Source of the DNA: Benincasa hispida
Taxonomy: Eukaryota > Streptophyta > Magnoliopsida > Cucurbitales > Cucurbitaceae
Reading direction: 5' to 3'
NCBI RefSeq assembly: GCF_009727055.1
Contig: NC_052354.1
Span: forward strand, 40,060,679-40,124,678
Length of the DNA: 64,000 bases
Below are positions 44,061 through 55,069 of the stretch, piece by piece. The notes beneath the pieces were generated by a model. That model was not told the origin of the DNA and did no database searches. It was given only the letters and a program-made list of their open reading frames with translations. The first letter of the stretch is position 1. Every line of letters starts with the position of its first letter. Made by a program: the position numbers and the translations under genes.

Positions 44061-44952
44061 CTTGCTTGACCTTCTTTTTCTTCACTAAATATTTGGAACA
44101 GTTCTATTACCAATGTCCCTCCTGGTTGCAATGGAAACAGTTTTCTTTGGTAACCTTGACTTTCTTGCTCTTCTGGGCTGCAGCAGGTTTAGCTTTATTC
44201 CTCTGACCTCCCTTCTTCTTCTTCCATTTATTGGTGCCAAAGGAAGAAGTCATAGACTTGGTTCTAGAGGTCGAATCTCTATGGAACTTCTTAGAAGAAG
44301 TGGCAATATTTGTCTCTCCATTCTGGCCCTTAACTTTCATCAAGGACTTGAAAGTATATAGCTCGTTGAGAAAGGTGGCCAGGGTATAGTCTCACTTGTT
44401 CAAAACAACATTACTACGGAACTGCAGGAAACTCATCGGTGGAGATTTTAGAATAAAGTTAACTTGACTGACCTCATCAATGACGGTCCCATTCATTTCA
44501 GCCACATTGAAATAGACCATCATATTGAGAATGTGTTTTCGCACTAATGTCCCCTCTTGCATATGGACATTGAAAATGAAATTCAAAGCATCATGCTTGA
44601 TCTGTGAGGATAATTGTCCAAAAATTTCTCATAGTGAATCCATAATCTCATGTATAGTAGCCATGGATTCTTATTTCTTTGCCATGACTTCAGTTAAGCT
44701 AGCAAGAATGCACGCTCTGGCCTTTTCATTTTTCTTGGTCCACCTCTCATATGCATCCCGAAGATTTCGAGATGTAGTTGGAGTAGGGACCTGAGGACAC
44801 TCCTCAAGTATGACAACCCTCAGGTCATAAATAATGAGTACAGTATTGATCGTGTTTTTCCAGCTAGCGTAGTTATCACCAGTTAATTTATCAGCACTAA
44901 GTAGATTGATTGTAGAGCTAGTCATTTTTTTAAGTTTGCTAGAAACATACAA
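44060..44952 (-). pseudogene. copia-F gag
   Basis: The N-terminus is LLSADKLTGDNYASWKNTIN, with LEECPQVPTPTTSRNLRDAYERW and ARACILASLTEVMAKK (44952-44671). The middle part reads FNVHMQEGTLVRKHILNMMVYF and AEMNGTVIDEVSQVNFILKSPP (44586-44392). The basic tail and zinc knuckle NCFHCNQEGHW lie at 44343-44107, with two stop codons before the last NC of the CCHC. The order is complete but broken by at least three stops. Gag would package the RNA. Confidence 0.85.
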
Positions 44953-46070
44953 ATTAGTTATATTAGTTTCATGAAAAACAATTTGAATCTAATCAAGTTT
45001 AGCCAAATTTTAATGTATCTTATGTGACACCTAATTTTGCAATGATGCTTCAATGATTTATAATAAAAATCACCAAAGAGTGGTCAGTTATCCCTTCACT
45101 GTATTGAGACATTCTCCACCAATCATTACACCAGAATAACTCTTATTTCTATCATGATTAGTCACCATTGTTCAGTCAAGAAATTATTTACTTAACAATT
45201 TCTTGTAAGTGTGACCCTTTATTTTATACCCTATATTTCTACCCCAATGAGCCAATCAAAGGGAAAAAAAGATTGGGAAAAAAACTAAAGAATCATATCC
45301 TTTACTAGAGTTTTTGATCAATTTTATGCTAACACTTTCCAAATGGGGACAAAAGCAAACAATGCCATGAAGCCAAGCATGAAATCTCACTATAAACCAA
45401 TGAAAGAGATCGATGTGTTGACATACATCCCTCTTTCACTTACTATAAACACTTTCTCTATTCACCTTGATGTTGACCTATGCAAATACCTTTCAAAGGG
45501 GGACACAAGCAAAAGTGCCATGAAGCCGAACATAGATCTCACAGTGTGAAGTTTTAGGGAGAACATGGAAAGAAATTGATATATCATATGTATATCATTT
45601 TTCTTCCACTAAGTGTTTTAAACCTAGGGTTTATTACTTAGGTAAATCTGGCTAATAATTTATCTAAGTAATTTGATAATATATTATTACAATTTATTAA
45701 ACACTTTAATAAATTTAATCATGTATTGCATGCTTATGAAATGGTTGTCTAATTCACCTTCCCGATCAGTTCTCAGGTAGGGTTGTTCTGTTTTCATCAG
45801 CTTAAATACCCCAATCCTAGACATAATCTACCTTAGATAAAGGTCCCCCTTATAGACAACTAATTTTAAATTTAATCTTTATTGCATTCATTTTAATCCT
45901 ATTAAAACAAATATAAAAGATTAATCTATTTCTAATCATATTAGAAATATTTTGAACATAAGTCTAGGGTGAATTAATTTTAAACCATTTAAAATTGTTT
46001 AAGACCAATGTTTGCATGCAACTCTTGGTTATAGATTTTAATCTTTTCATTAAGCTTATAACTCTTATAG

Positions 46071-46190
46071 ATTAATGAAGCATTAAAACCAAGAACATGC
46101 ATCTAATGACGTTAATGAAGCATTAAAACCTACAACATGCATATAATGACGTTAATGAAGCATTAAAACCTACAACATGCATCTATTGAC
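46071..46190. repeat. Three 40-bp tandem units
   Basis: GTTAATGAAGCATTAAAACC followed by TACAACATGCATCTAATGAC repeats exactly every 40 bp (46071, 46111, 46151) with few differences. Confidence 0.93.
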
Positions 46191-46327
46191 ATTAATTAAA
46201 TATAACAATTATATTTACTAAGTAATGTCATGCTCAATAAATTCCATTTCCATCATATAATATAAAAATTATATTAATCTCTAATGAAAATATTATATTA
46301 ATCTCTAATGAAAATAAAACATACTCA

Positions 46328-46490
46328 TCATACAATATAACATTTATATTAAAGTATGATGCATGGATATACTTAATGAAACATGCAACCATATAATATA
46401 ACACTTATATTAAACATGATGCATGTGCATACTTATAAAATCATGCAACTATGTAATATAACACTTATATTAAATCTGCTGCATGACTAA
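46328..46490. repeat. About 2.5 units of a 60-bp AT-rich repeat
   Basis: ATATAATATAACACTTATATTAAA plus ATGATGCATG repeats with roughly 60-bp period. The copia-B leader has related units at 17.54-17.71 kb. Confidence 0.7.
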
Positions 46491-46744
46491 TGTTTATCCT
46501 AAGGGGTATTTTAAAACTATATGGCATACATCATGCAATATATAATATTTCATCATGCATCAAGTGAATAAATTAAATAAATAGAAAAAATAAATTGAAT
46601 TTTGGCACCCCTAAAAATTAATTAAATCAATATAATCAAATTATATCAACTTAATTAAATTCGAATTTAAAAGAAAAAATTAAAGGCAACTTCTCCACCA
46701 GGCTCAAACCCACAACTTGGAACTGCTTGCACACACGCATCAAA

Positions 46745-46955
46745 TGTCTAGAGTGTAAGGACGTTGTTGTTGAGCATAGCTACGCTGGGGTGAATGCTGC
46801 CCTAGTGGAACACTATGCTTCATGTAGTGTTTCTTTGTTTCGCCTCGGCGTCGCAATGCTATTGCCAAGTGTAGCTATGTTGGGCTTTCTATGTCGCAGC
46901 GTAAAGCACAGCATCGCAACATTATGCCTTACGGTCCGGCAAAGAATGCAACTCC
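46745..46955. repeat. GC-rich GCAATGCTATT/CATCGCAACATTATGC motif cluster
   Basis: AGCTACGCTGGGGTGAATGC, GGCGTCGCAATGCTATTGCC, TGTAGCTATGTTGGG and CATCGCAACATTATGCC are iterated, corresponding to 17060-17230 in copia-B. They produce overlapping open frames on both strands, which are not taken as genes. Confidence 0.6.
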
Positions 46956-47220
46956 CTACTTCGATCTTCATCCACCTTACTTTGTTCTTTCTCTCTTTCA
47001 CACTTTCTAAAGAATAAGACACGAACTTACAGACTTGATAGCAGAAATTAAATGTCTAAAACAATGGGCCCTTACAACTTTAATCACACTAAAGCAGTAA
47101 ATCTAAGTGTCAAAATTCAAAAAAATCCATTTTGTAAATCCCAACATTCAAAATGAAGAAATTTTACCCACATCTTCTTTGATTTTTCGTTTCAAATTGA
47201 AAATCAAAATGCACAACCTA

Positions 47221-47232
47221 GCTATGATACCA
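47221..47232 (-). other. Primer-binding site of copia-F
   Basis: The minus strand reads TGGTATCATAGC two bases after the 5' LTR end, the same 2-base spacing as copia-B. It is one base different from the canonical initiator tRNA-Met complement. Confidence 0.8.
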
Positions 47233-47234
47233 AT

Positions 47235-49178
47235 TGAAGGAATGGAATTCCTCGCAGAAGCATATGAACACCGTGCAATTGAATTTCAATTTTGAAAACA
47301 CAAAATATAGAGAGAAATGAAGAAAAAAAAACTACAGGATAAACATTAAAGTAACTTCATAAGCATGTTGTCTACAAAGGAAGAGAAGAAGAAATTTTCA
47401 CCTTTGTAGAATATCTTTTCTTCACTTAAATCCTCTCCAAGTCACGAACAATGCCTTTGCCTGAACATTGGTACTTTTCTTCAACACGGGACACTACCAC
47501 TTAACAACCTTGCTACTCTCTTTCAAGGGATAAAGATGTATGGGCTCTTTAAAGTTTTTAGGAGAAGAAAATGTTTTTAATAACAAGAGTATTCTTAAGA
47601 GGACTATTTAATAGAGGATTTTTCTTTTATTCAAATTTTTTTTTCATGTATCTACTACTTCTTATGTATTTTCAATACAAAGATGAAGGAGAGGATGAAG
47701 AGAGTTACATAACTTCCTCACATGAAGAACCAATAAATAACTCCCCTGAAGTGGGGAATTATTACTATTAGATTAAATATAATATATAGTAATATATCTA
47801 TATATATAATTAATTAATTAATTGACCTTTAATTAATTAATTATATATTATGCGTCTTAATCATATTAAAATGCAATTTTCTCTTATAACCTATAGTTTT
47901 AATATGAATTCTCATTCACATTAATTTTAACTTATAGTATTTATATGAACTTTATTCATATAAATATATTTGAATCTGATTTAAATATTTATCTCTCACT
48001 TAAACATAGTTTTACTTATAAATCATATTTATAATTAACTATATACTTTAATGTATTAAGATACATTATAATTATGTTAATCATATTAATATAATTAATA
48101 TTTTTAATTCCTTTAAATAATTTGAACAATTCAAATTATTCCAAAAGTAATTATTCCTTGTTCTATCCTTATTGAGCTAGCAAGCGGACCTTTTGGACCT
48201 AAAGATTAGAAGCTTCAATGATACGAGATTAATTAATTACGTTCTTTAATTAAATTAATCAACAATCATTAAATGTTGGGCACTCCATTAAAGATCAACA
48301 GCTACACTCTTTGCACTATAGATATATTTTTACATCCATAAATATAACCAATCAACAGTATGTCAACCCTTCACGAATCGCTCGTAACTACAGTTGGGTC
48401 AAATTATCGTTTTACCCTTGTAGTTACATCTAACTTTTTAAGTATCACTAATCTCTCTAATGAACAATTAGTTATAGTCCAACTATAAAGTGGACCCTGT
48501 CTGGCCAATGATAAGGCAAGGCGCCTCATTGTTCAAGATCCGAAATCAGCCCTTAAGGGAGTAAGTCATCTGTTTTCCCTCAAAATGGGAAGGAGTGGGT
48601 TCCATCTTGTGTAGTTGTTTCTCTCTCCCCACTCGGACAAATCACAAAAATGGTAGGCTAATTGAGTCAGTGAAACTGGTCACTCTCAACCATACAGATC
48701 AAAGGATTGCCCTCATAGACAAAAGTTCACAACTCACTCAAGATTAAGGTCAAGTCACCTATTGTCATCCTAATAAAATGTTAATCTCTTCAAGTAAGTA
48801 ATCATTTCGCAGTCCGACCTTATATAAACTCTTTGTATAGTATACCTACACTCACATGTCACCACATGACGATCAAGATCAGATCATTTCTAACACTTTA
48901 CAACTATTGTAATAATTACAAAGTAGGTCATATCTATACTGTCACTAGGATCCTTATGCATATACTACAAACCATTTAGGTTATTACTTAAACATGATTC
49001 ACCTGTATGTCAACTACATACATGTTTGTGTTACATAAAATAATCTTGGAACTTAGTTTATTGCATTGGGTTAATGCATACTAAGCGTCAAATAAAATAA
49101 CATCTTATTTTATTAAATAAATAATTCGTATACAAAAATTACAAACTACGACACGAGATTTAGGCATCAGCCCCAACA
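47235..49178 (-). repeat. 5' LTR of copia-F
   Basis: 1944 bp. On the minus strand it starts TGTTGGGGCTGATGCC and ends CATTCCTTCA. It is the most complete LTR of this family in the window. Confidence 0.85.
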
Positions 49179-49359
49179 GTGATGCCATCAACTCCCATCC
49201 AGTCAAGTATTCAGACCCAACAATTTGTAGATTTACTTAGACCATCTGACAGACCATCATACGACAACCTTATCACAATACTGTAGGACTGTAGAATAAC
49301 AAGGATATAAAGGTTGGTCAGATTTCTTTTTCAAGCATGATTTATTAGTAAAATTGTCA

Positions 49360-50455
49360 ATTCTTGCAATAAGAAAGAATTTTACTACTATGTAAAGTAG
49401 TCGACAAAGAGTTTGTTAACTGTACGGTGTTTAATGGAGGAATGTAAATGGTAAGTTCGTGCAAAAATATTGGAAGGAAGTAAATCATTCGAAATGACAA
49501 AGTATCCAAGTGCCCATACATGTGCACTTGAAATAAGATTAGGCGATCATCAACAAGCAAAAATTTTGGTTATTGGACACTTAATCAAGTCCAAGTATGA
49601 TTAAATGGGTCGATCATATCGCCCAAGGGCTATAATTGAAGATGTCCACAAGATTATAGGGTGAATATGAGCTATAAATGGGCTTACCGTGCTAGGGAGT
49701 ATGCACTGGTGTATGCATGAGGGTCGCTAGAAGGTTCATATGCCATTGTTAACACATATGATGAGGCATTAAAGCTTGCACACCTAGGTACGGTTTTTAA
49801 GGTTGAACTTGAAGGTGATCACTATTTTAAGTACATCTTTATGGAATTCGATTCGTGTACTAGGGGATTCTTGAATTGCATTCACCTTGTAATTGTTGTT
49901 GACATGACCCATTTGCATGAGAAATATAAGGGTATACTATTAATTACAACATGTATTGATGGTAATAACTACATATACCCAATCGTATTCAATATTGTAA
50001 ACGATAAGAACAATGCATAGCGGACTTGGTTCACGACTAATTTGAAGGCTTCAATTGGAGATACTTCAAGATTAGTAATTATATCAGACTGTCATATCTC
50101 TATTGGAAAGGTGGTGGCAAATGTATTTCCCAATCCATTTCATGCCTTATGCATATATCACATTTGGAATAAACTGATGGATAAATAAATAAAAAAAAAA
50201 CAAAAAAAAAACAAAGATATAATCTTATACTTCTATCTTGCGGCCAAAGCCTATAGAATGTTTCAGTTTCAAATATCATAGGCTAAGACCAAAGTTTGAA
50301 GACTTCAAAATTTTACCACCACGGAAGGTACCAAGTGTCGGTCTACGTCAACCCGTTAGAATATACCTTCTACCACAAAGAAGCCACAACAAATCCACAA
50401 ATGTACATAGTGTGATGATAGAGGACACAATAAGAAAACATGCAGACAACCATTG
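49360..50455 (+). pseudogene. MULE (MuDR-type) transposase relic
   Basis: The N-terminal zinc-finger part reads KILEGSKSFEMTKYPSAHTC and ALEIRLGDHQQAKILVIGHL (about 49460-49590). The core starts near 49661: VNMSYKWAYRAREYALVYA, EALKLAHLGTVFKVELEGD, the first catalytic Asp in LVIVVDMTH, the second in LVIISDCHISIG, and the C/H motif HALCIYHIW. Reading then ends at about 50190. The third acidic residue region is deleted. A zinc-knuckle relic (CDDRGHNKKTC, with a stop replacing a residue before it) appears at about 50405-50450. Several stops occur in the body. MULE transposases cut and paste DNA with long terminal repeats; this one is dead. Confidence 0.83.
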
Positions 50456-50479
50456 ATAACACCTGGCACGTATTCATCT

Positions 50480-50700
50480 TGGCTGCAAGATTAAGTACGA
50501 GATCGTTTATCCAAATTTGGGCAATCGCTTGGCGGTGGTTGTATTATTTATGAAATTGCCCATCATTAAGTATGAGATCGCTTCTCCAAACTTGGCGATC
50601 GCCCAATGTTGGATAAGCAATCTTGTTCTTAATGATGGACGATCTTGTAAATGACATAAGCAGTCGTTTAATAAATGATGGGCAATCTCATGAATACGGG
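50480..50700. repeat. GATCG-type motif cluster between the two MULE genes
   Basis: AGATCGTTTATCCAAATTTGGGCAATCGC, AAGTATGAGATCGC, TTGGCGATCGCCCAA and ACGATCTTG words are interleaved with the repeating phrases ATGATGGGCAAT and CCAAATTTGGG/CCAAACTTGGCG. Confidence 0.65.
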
Positions 50701-50952
50701 TCAATGGCAGCCATGAGCCGATATTTTTTTATGTTGATTGGTCCAAAGATGAATTCCACCTCCATCCATGAGGGTTTGTATTCTTCATGTTGTCCAAGCA
50801 CATAATCAAGAAAGTACTGACTATCTACCCACAACTTCATATGTGATCCCTGATTCGTCTAGACTACCACATTCCCATCCTCCATTATCATATCATCATG
50901 TTGGACCTTTGATAAAATTCCTTCTACCTCTATAATGGCATCCTATGAAGTT

Positions 50953-51000
<48 letters not shown>
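50953..51000. repeat. (TG)n(TA)n microsatellite
   Basis: About twelve TG units are followed directly by about twelve TA units. Confidence 0.97.
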
Positions 51001-51002
<2 letters not shown>

Positions 51003-51189
51003 CGTGATACTTATATCCAAAGCGTAAAGAGTAATTCCAATTGTATACTTTGTACCATGAACCTCGAATCCACCACTATGATTAGATATTGGAAGAGTTC
51101 AAGTCTTGAATGTAGCTTACAGTGCATGTGCATCAGTAGAAGGTCCATATTCTATGAAAAATAATTAATGAACAATATCATTATAAATT

Positions 51190-51470
51190 AGAATTTAAAT
51201 GATAACTTGTAAGTGATCGAGCATATAAATCGTGTATAAAACCACAAACGATCATGTAGGTAATCATAAACGATCATTTAGTGAATCCTAAAAGATTGTT
51301 TAGATAATACTAAATGATCGTTTAGTTAATCATAAACGATCATGTAGATAATCCTAAATGGCCGTTTAAATAATGCGATCGTTTAGGAATTTTTAAATGA
51401 TCGTTTAGGATTATCTAAACGATCATTCATGATTAACTAAATGATGGTATACATATAACCTGAGCGATGG
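51190..51470. repeat. CGATCG-type array in the ULP1-like relic
   Basis: AAACGATCATGTAGGTAATC, ATAAACGATCATTTAG, AAATGATCGTTTAG and GCGATCGTTTAGG alternate with TAATCCTAAA or TAATCATAAA phrases. Units also occur inverted (CTAAACGATCATT), so the array can fold on itself. Confidence 0.82.
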
Positions 51471-52674
51471 AGTATTAAACAAAAAAGGAATTAGAAATAC
51501 TCACATCCCCAATCACCCATGTATTCTTCTCAAGTTTCTGGAAGACTCCTTGGTTCAGAAGGTATACACCATCGTTTTCTCCTCATTTTTTCGTTTTTTT
51601 AATTGCTTCTCCATTCTTGTATGTCGACCATAGAACATCTGAGACTGGGAATAATGGTTCATATAATCTAAGAACCTTATGGGAAAGTTAGAGACAGGGA
51701 CTAAATGGTTAGGAATTATAACACTTGTAGGTGGTTTCAATTCCCTTATAGGTGATTAAGATTCATTTGTGTGGAGTTGAGGTTCATTCAGAGGTGGTTG
51801 AGATTATGTAGGCATATCCTCAGCTCCTTCATGTTGGCCTAGCTTCTCTATTGTTGGTTGAGATTATTGTTGAGCTTCTTGAGACTCACCTTTTTTATTA
51901 TTAATCGAAGAGGTTTTTTTTTCCCTTTTGACCTCTTCAGGTGAAAACTTAGTCAAATTTTTCCTTTTTTTAAGCTTAGAGCGTTCACTTTTCTCCGATT
52001 ATTAAATTCTAAATCAATGACTATAATGTTCATTCCGTAATGCATGCAAAGACTGTACCTTATTTTTAGTGACCTCTTTTTGAATTGCACTCCCCCCAAC
52101 ATCGGCTTGTATCTCATCTGTTGAATTCAAGGCGAAGTGGCTCCTCAGATTGAAGGATGTAAGGGAGTTGCTGTCGTTCATCGATAGTTGGATCAGCTAA
52201 CGATTCAGTGATAGTTCGATCATCGCTCCTTCATCGACGGTTTGTTCTTCAATCGTTTGGTTTTCAACGATTACGAAATGGTCCTCAACAGTTATGTCCA
52301 GTTGTTGATTTTCATCAACTGTTGTGTCCATCGGATGTTGCAGTTGTGCTCCTTCGTCAACTTACTTATTACATACCATCCTCCTAACGTCATTGCCATC
52401 CACCACATCGTTATGGGATATGGCTGCTCGTGGAGAGAGGTTCTTGCAATATCACCCCTTTGATCACCCTCTTAATCACCCACTACATGATATTCCTGAT
52501 CAACCACTTGATTTTCCCCATGATCAACTGTTTGATGTTGACCTTGATTATAATAGGTCCCTCAATTATTATTATTTATCCATCATCATGGGGGCCATCA
52601 TCATTCTTTTTTATGCTCTCCTGAAGAAATAAATGAATCAACAGAAATGTTAGTTAAGTGATTGAGTACTGAGA

Positions 52675-52825
52675 TCCTAAACGATCGTGTAATAAAAAAT
52701 AAACGATCGAATATAAAAGCATAAACAATCAAGTAGAAAATACTAAACGATCTCTAAATGATCGCATAATAGACCCTAAATGATTATTTAGACAAAACTA
52801 AATGATAAACTCAACACACAGTTAT
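52675..52825. repeat. CGATCG-type array in the ULP1-like relic
   Basis: CTAAACGATCGTGTAATA, AAACGATCGAATA, CTAAACGATCTC, AAATGATCGCATAA and AAATGATTATTTAGAC occur within 150 bp. Confidence 0.78.
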
Positions 52826-53424
52826 TACCTTGCCTAAATGTTGGACAGAGATCTAAACTTCATTTAATTTTTCTTGATGAGTTCATGCCGATGATTGAAA
52901 TTCTTACCCATCTAACAACCATGCTCGTTAAGTTCATCAAATCCTTGTGAACTTCTGATAGTTCCACGCGTATAACTCTACAAGAATTGCTTTTCTTATG
53001 ACTTTGTGAAGATTTTGTATGCTTCTCTGTATGTTCAAGCTGCCTCTTAATTGTAATCTTCTTACATATTATACATTATGGAGGACCACGTGTGTTTGGT
53101 TGCTCTATATGGGACTGAGTAAATTAGAGGAATTCACGCTTGTGCTTGAACAGATCACCGTGCCCCTAATCGTCTCATCGTGATCAAATTCCCCAAATTC
53201 AACATTTTGATCAGGCAATGTTGATCAGCTCCAACATCATGATCACCTCCTTTGGTGACATCCTCATCAATCAGTCTTCTTTCTTCAAACACTTGGATCA
53301 GATCAATCCCTATTAGTCGATCCTCTTTGTACTTCATCTCCTCTTTCATCAGTATAAGTCTCGACACAACAATAATCTATATATAAAAGATGATAACAAG
53401 TCAATTACAGATGACAAACAATTA

Positions 53425-53622
53425 ATATAGGCGATCGCTCGGTTTAAGCTACACGATTCCCTAGTTTAAGATATACGATCGTCCAAATTAAGCTAAATGA
53501 TCACACAGTTTAAGCTACACAATCGCCTAGTAGAAGCTATACGATCGTGTAGTTAAATCTATATGATCACCCAGTTTAAGCTAAGCGATCATCCAGTTTA
53601 AGCTACACGATCATTCATTTAT
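53425..53622. repeat. CGATCG-type array after the DUF1985-like exon
   Basis: About nine units of roughly 22-24 bp read as TTTAAGCTACACGATCGCC and variants (GCTATACGATCGTGTAG, GCTAAGCGATCATCCAG). It is the most regular of these arrays. Confidence 0.85.
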
Positions 53623-54299
53623 ATAGAAAGATATTCTTACTTTTTAAGGATAGAAGACATTTCTTTTTAGCGTCTTCCAAGATGGAGCTTGAGAATAGGT
53701 CCACTTCAAAATACGTTGGGTTGCATTCTTGCTTACTTTAGTAGCTATGAACTTACTAGATGAGGATAATATCTTGTAAGCCCATACCTACATTAAATAG
53801 ACAAACATTGTTAGACATGCAACATCACAAATTAGTTGATATTGAAATAAATTGAAAAATATGGGCCTGAATTACACATGCAAATCCCTTTACGCAATAA
53901 TATGTGACATGTTTGAGATTTGTTTGTCTCTTTATTTCATACGTCTCCTTTTTATCACGCAAATTTTTTTTTTAGGCTTTTCAATATTCATTTATAAATG
54001 ATCAAGGACCAGTCATAGTGTCTAAAGACTTCAGTATCATCAACTATCCAAAGTATCTTCAAATCAAATTGGGTTTTTTTGTTTTTTCCCACCATCACCA
54101 TTTCTATGTATAATGCCAATGCAACCTTTATGGCATCTTCATCGTTTGCAAATCTAAACTTTTCAAATGGGGTCTCGACATCCTTGCAAAGAATTGGTTT
54201 ATTACCTACCTTCAGTCAGAGGATGAGATTTCTTAGATCTAGAAATCTTTTACCCAGATTGAATCTTTCAAAAACAATCCTTTTTTTTTATATATACTT

Positions 54300-55060
54300 A
54301 AACCCTAATAACTAATTTCTTGAAATTAGATGATTAAGAAAAGCATTGAAACCCTTCATCAACAATCTCTAGCGTTATCCGACTACTTTTTGTATGTTCA
54401 AGTGGTAGTCTAGCATGCATGATCTAATCTAAAGCTTCCTCTCTCAAGCAAGATTCAAATCATAAAATCATTCAAAAATTGACAAATATTCAATATTCAA
54501 GCATTAAGAACGATCAAGCTAGAAAGTGTAAATGCAAAATAGCATTCAAGAAGCAAGATGTTCAACAATCAAACCTAAAAATCCAACTGTCCCTAAAACT
54601 ATGAGAAGTTTAGCTTGATTTCCATAGACGAATCAAATCAAGACTACTAAAATACATAAATAAATTCAAGAAAATAGAAGGGAAGGAAGAGGTATTTGAC
54701 TTCCAATCACGTCTCTGGGATGGATTTGGCCCACTAGCGTTCCGATCTCTCTGACATCAAGAAGACTCCATACTCTGCTCTAAATCCTTTCTTTATGCCT
54801 CAAACACACCAAAATTTGATATGGTAGCTAACAAAAAACCCTAGGATTTATAAAAGAAAAAAATTCCTAAAGTTGCAACCTTTTCCTAAAATATTTGTCT
54901 GTTATCATGGCGTTGTCTCGTCTTTAGACCTTGTGCATGCATCCCTTGCTGCAGTAACGCTTTTGTTAACTTTATGAGCTTCAACCATATCATATATTTT
55001 GATGATAACAAATGTTTATTTAATGATAATTTTAGTATTTTGAAATGTTCATAATATAAA
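54300..55060. other. No gene seen
   Basis: AT-rich sequence without recognisable protein motifs. Small open frames (for example 54886-55080, minus) have no supporting features. Confidence 0.5.
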
Positions 55061-55069
55061 GCTTGGAGA

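Larger units (their letters stand above)
44953..47220 (-). other. Long non-coding leader of copia-F
   Basis: No gene was seen. The stretch holds three 40-bp tandem units, AT-rich 60-bp repeats (46.33-46.49 kb), a GC-rich GCATCGCAACATTATGC cluster (46.75-46.95 kb) and GGGCCCTTACA (47067), in the same order as the copia-B leader read on the other strand. Confidence 0.65.
35919..49178 (-). mobile_element. copia-F: minus-strand member of the copia-B family
   Basis: On the minus strand the order is 5' LTR (47235-49178), primer site (47221-47232), 2.2-kb leader, gag (44952-43970), protease and pre-integrase, integrase and reverse transcriptase relics, RNase H (37808-38120), polypurine tract and 3' LTR (37643 to about 35919). 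It is interrupted by a solo LTR (38557-40431) and by a gypsy-like LTR (42023-43439). The far end of the 3' LTR lacks about 260 bp of the 5' LTR sequence, and no matching target duplication was seen (GTGAT follows the 5' LTR). Confidence 0.8.
50700..54290 (-). pseudogene. DUF1985/ULP1-like gene relic of a MULE
   Basis: On the minus strand the N-terminal exon (about 54290-53990) reads KPILCKDVETPFEKFRFAND, then AIKVALALYIEMVMVGKNKK and LWIVDDTEVFRHYDWSLIIYK. This is the DUF1985 pattern found in plant MULE-associated ULP1 (SUMO protease-like) genes. A second piece (about 53790-53645) reads WAYKILSSSSKFIATKVSKN and QRILKWTYSQAPSWKTLKRN. Far downstream (50832-50705) is SQYFLDYVLGQHEEYKPSWM followed by EVEFIFGPINIKKYRLMA, the segment that precedes the peptidase core in this family. 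The catalytic His/Asp/Cys region itself was not found. Gaps hold CGATCG arrays. Stops are frequent, so it is a relic. Family assignment is from remembered patterns. Confidence 0.6.

Noticed and set aside
46727..47022. Overlapping plus and minus frames in the copia-F leader
   Set aside because: They result from the GC-rich motif cluster, and the corresponding copia-B leader does not keep either frame.
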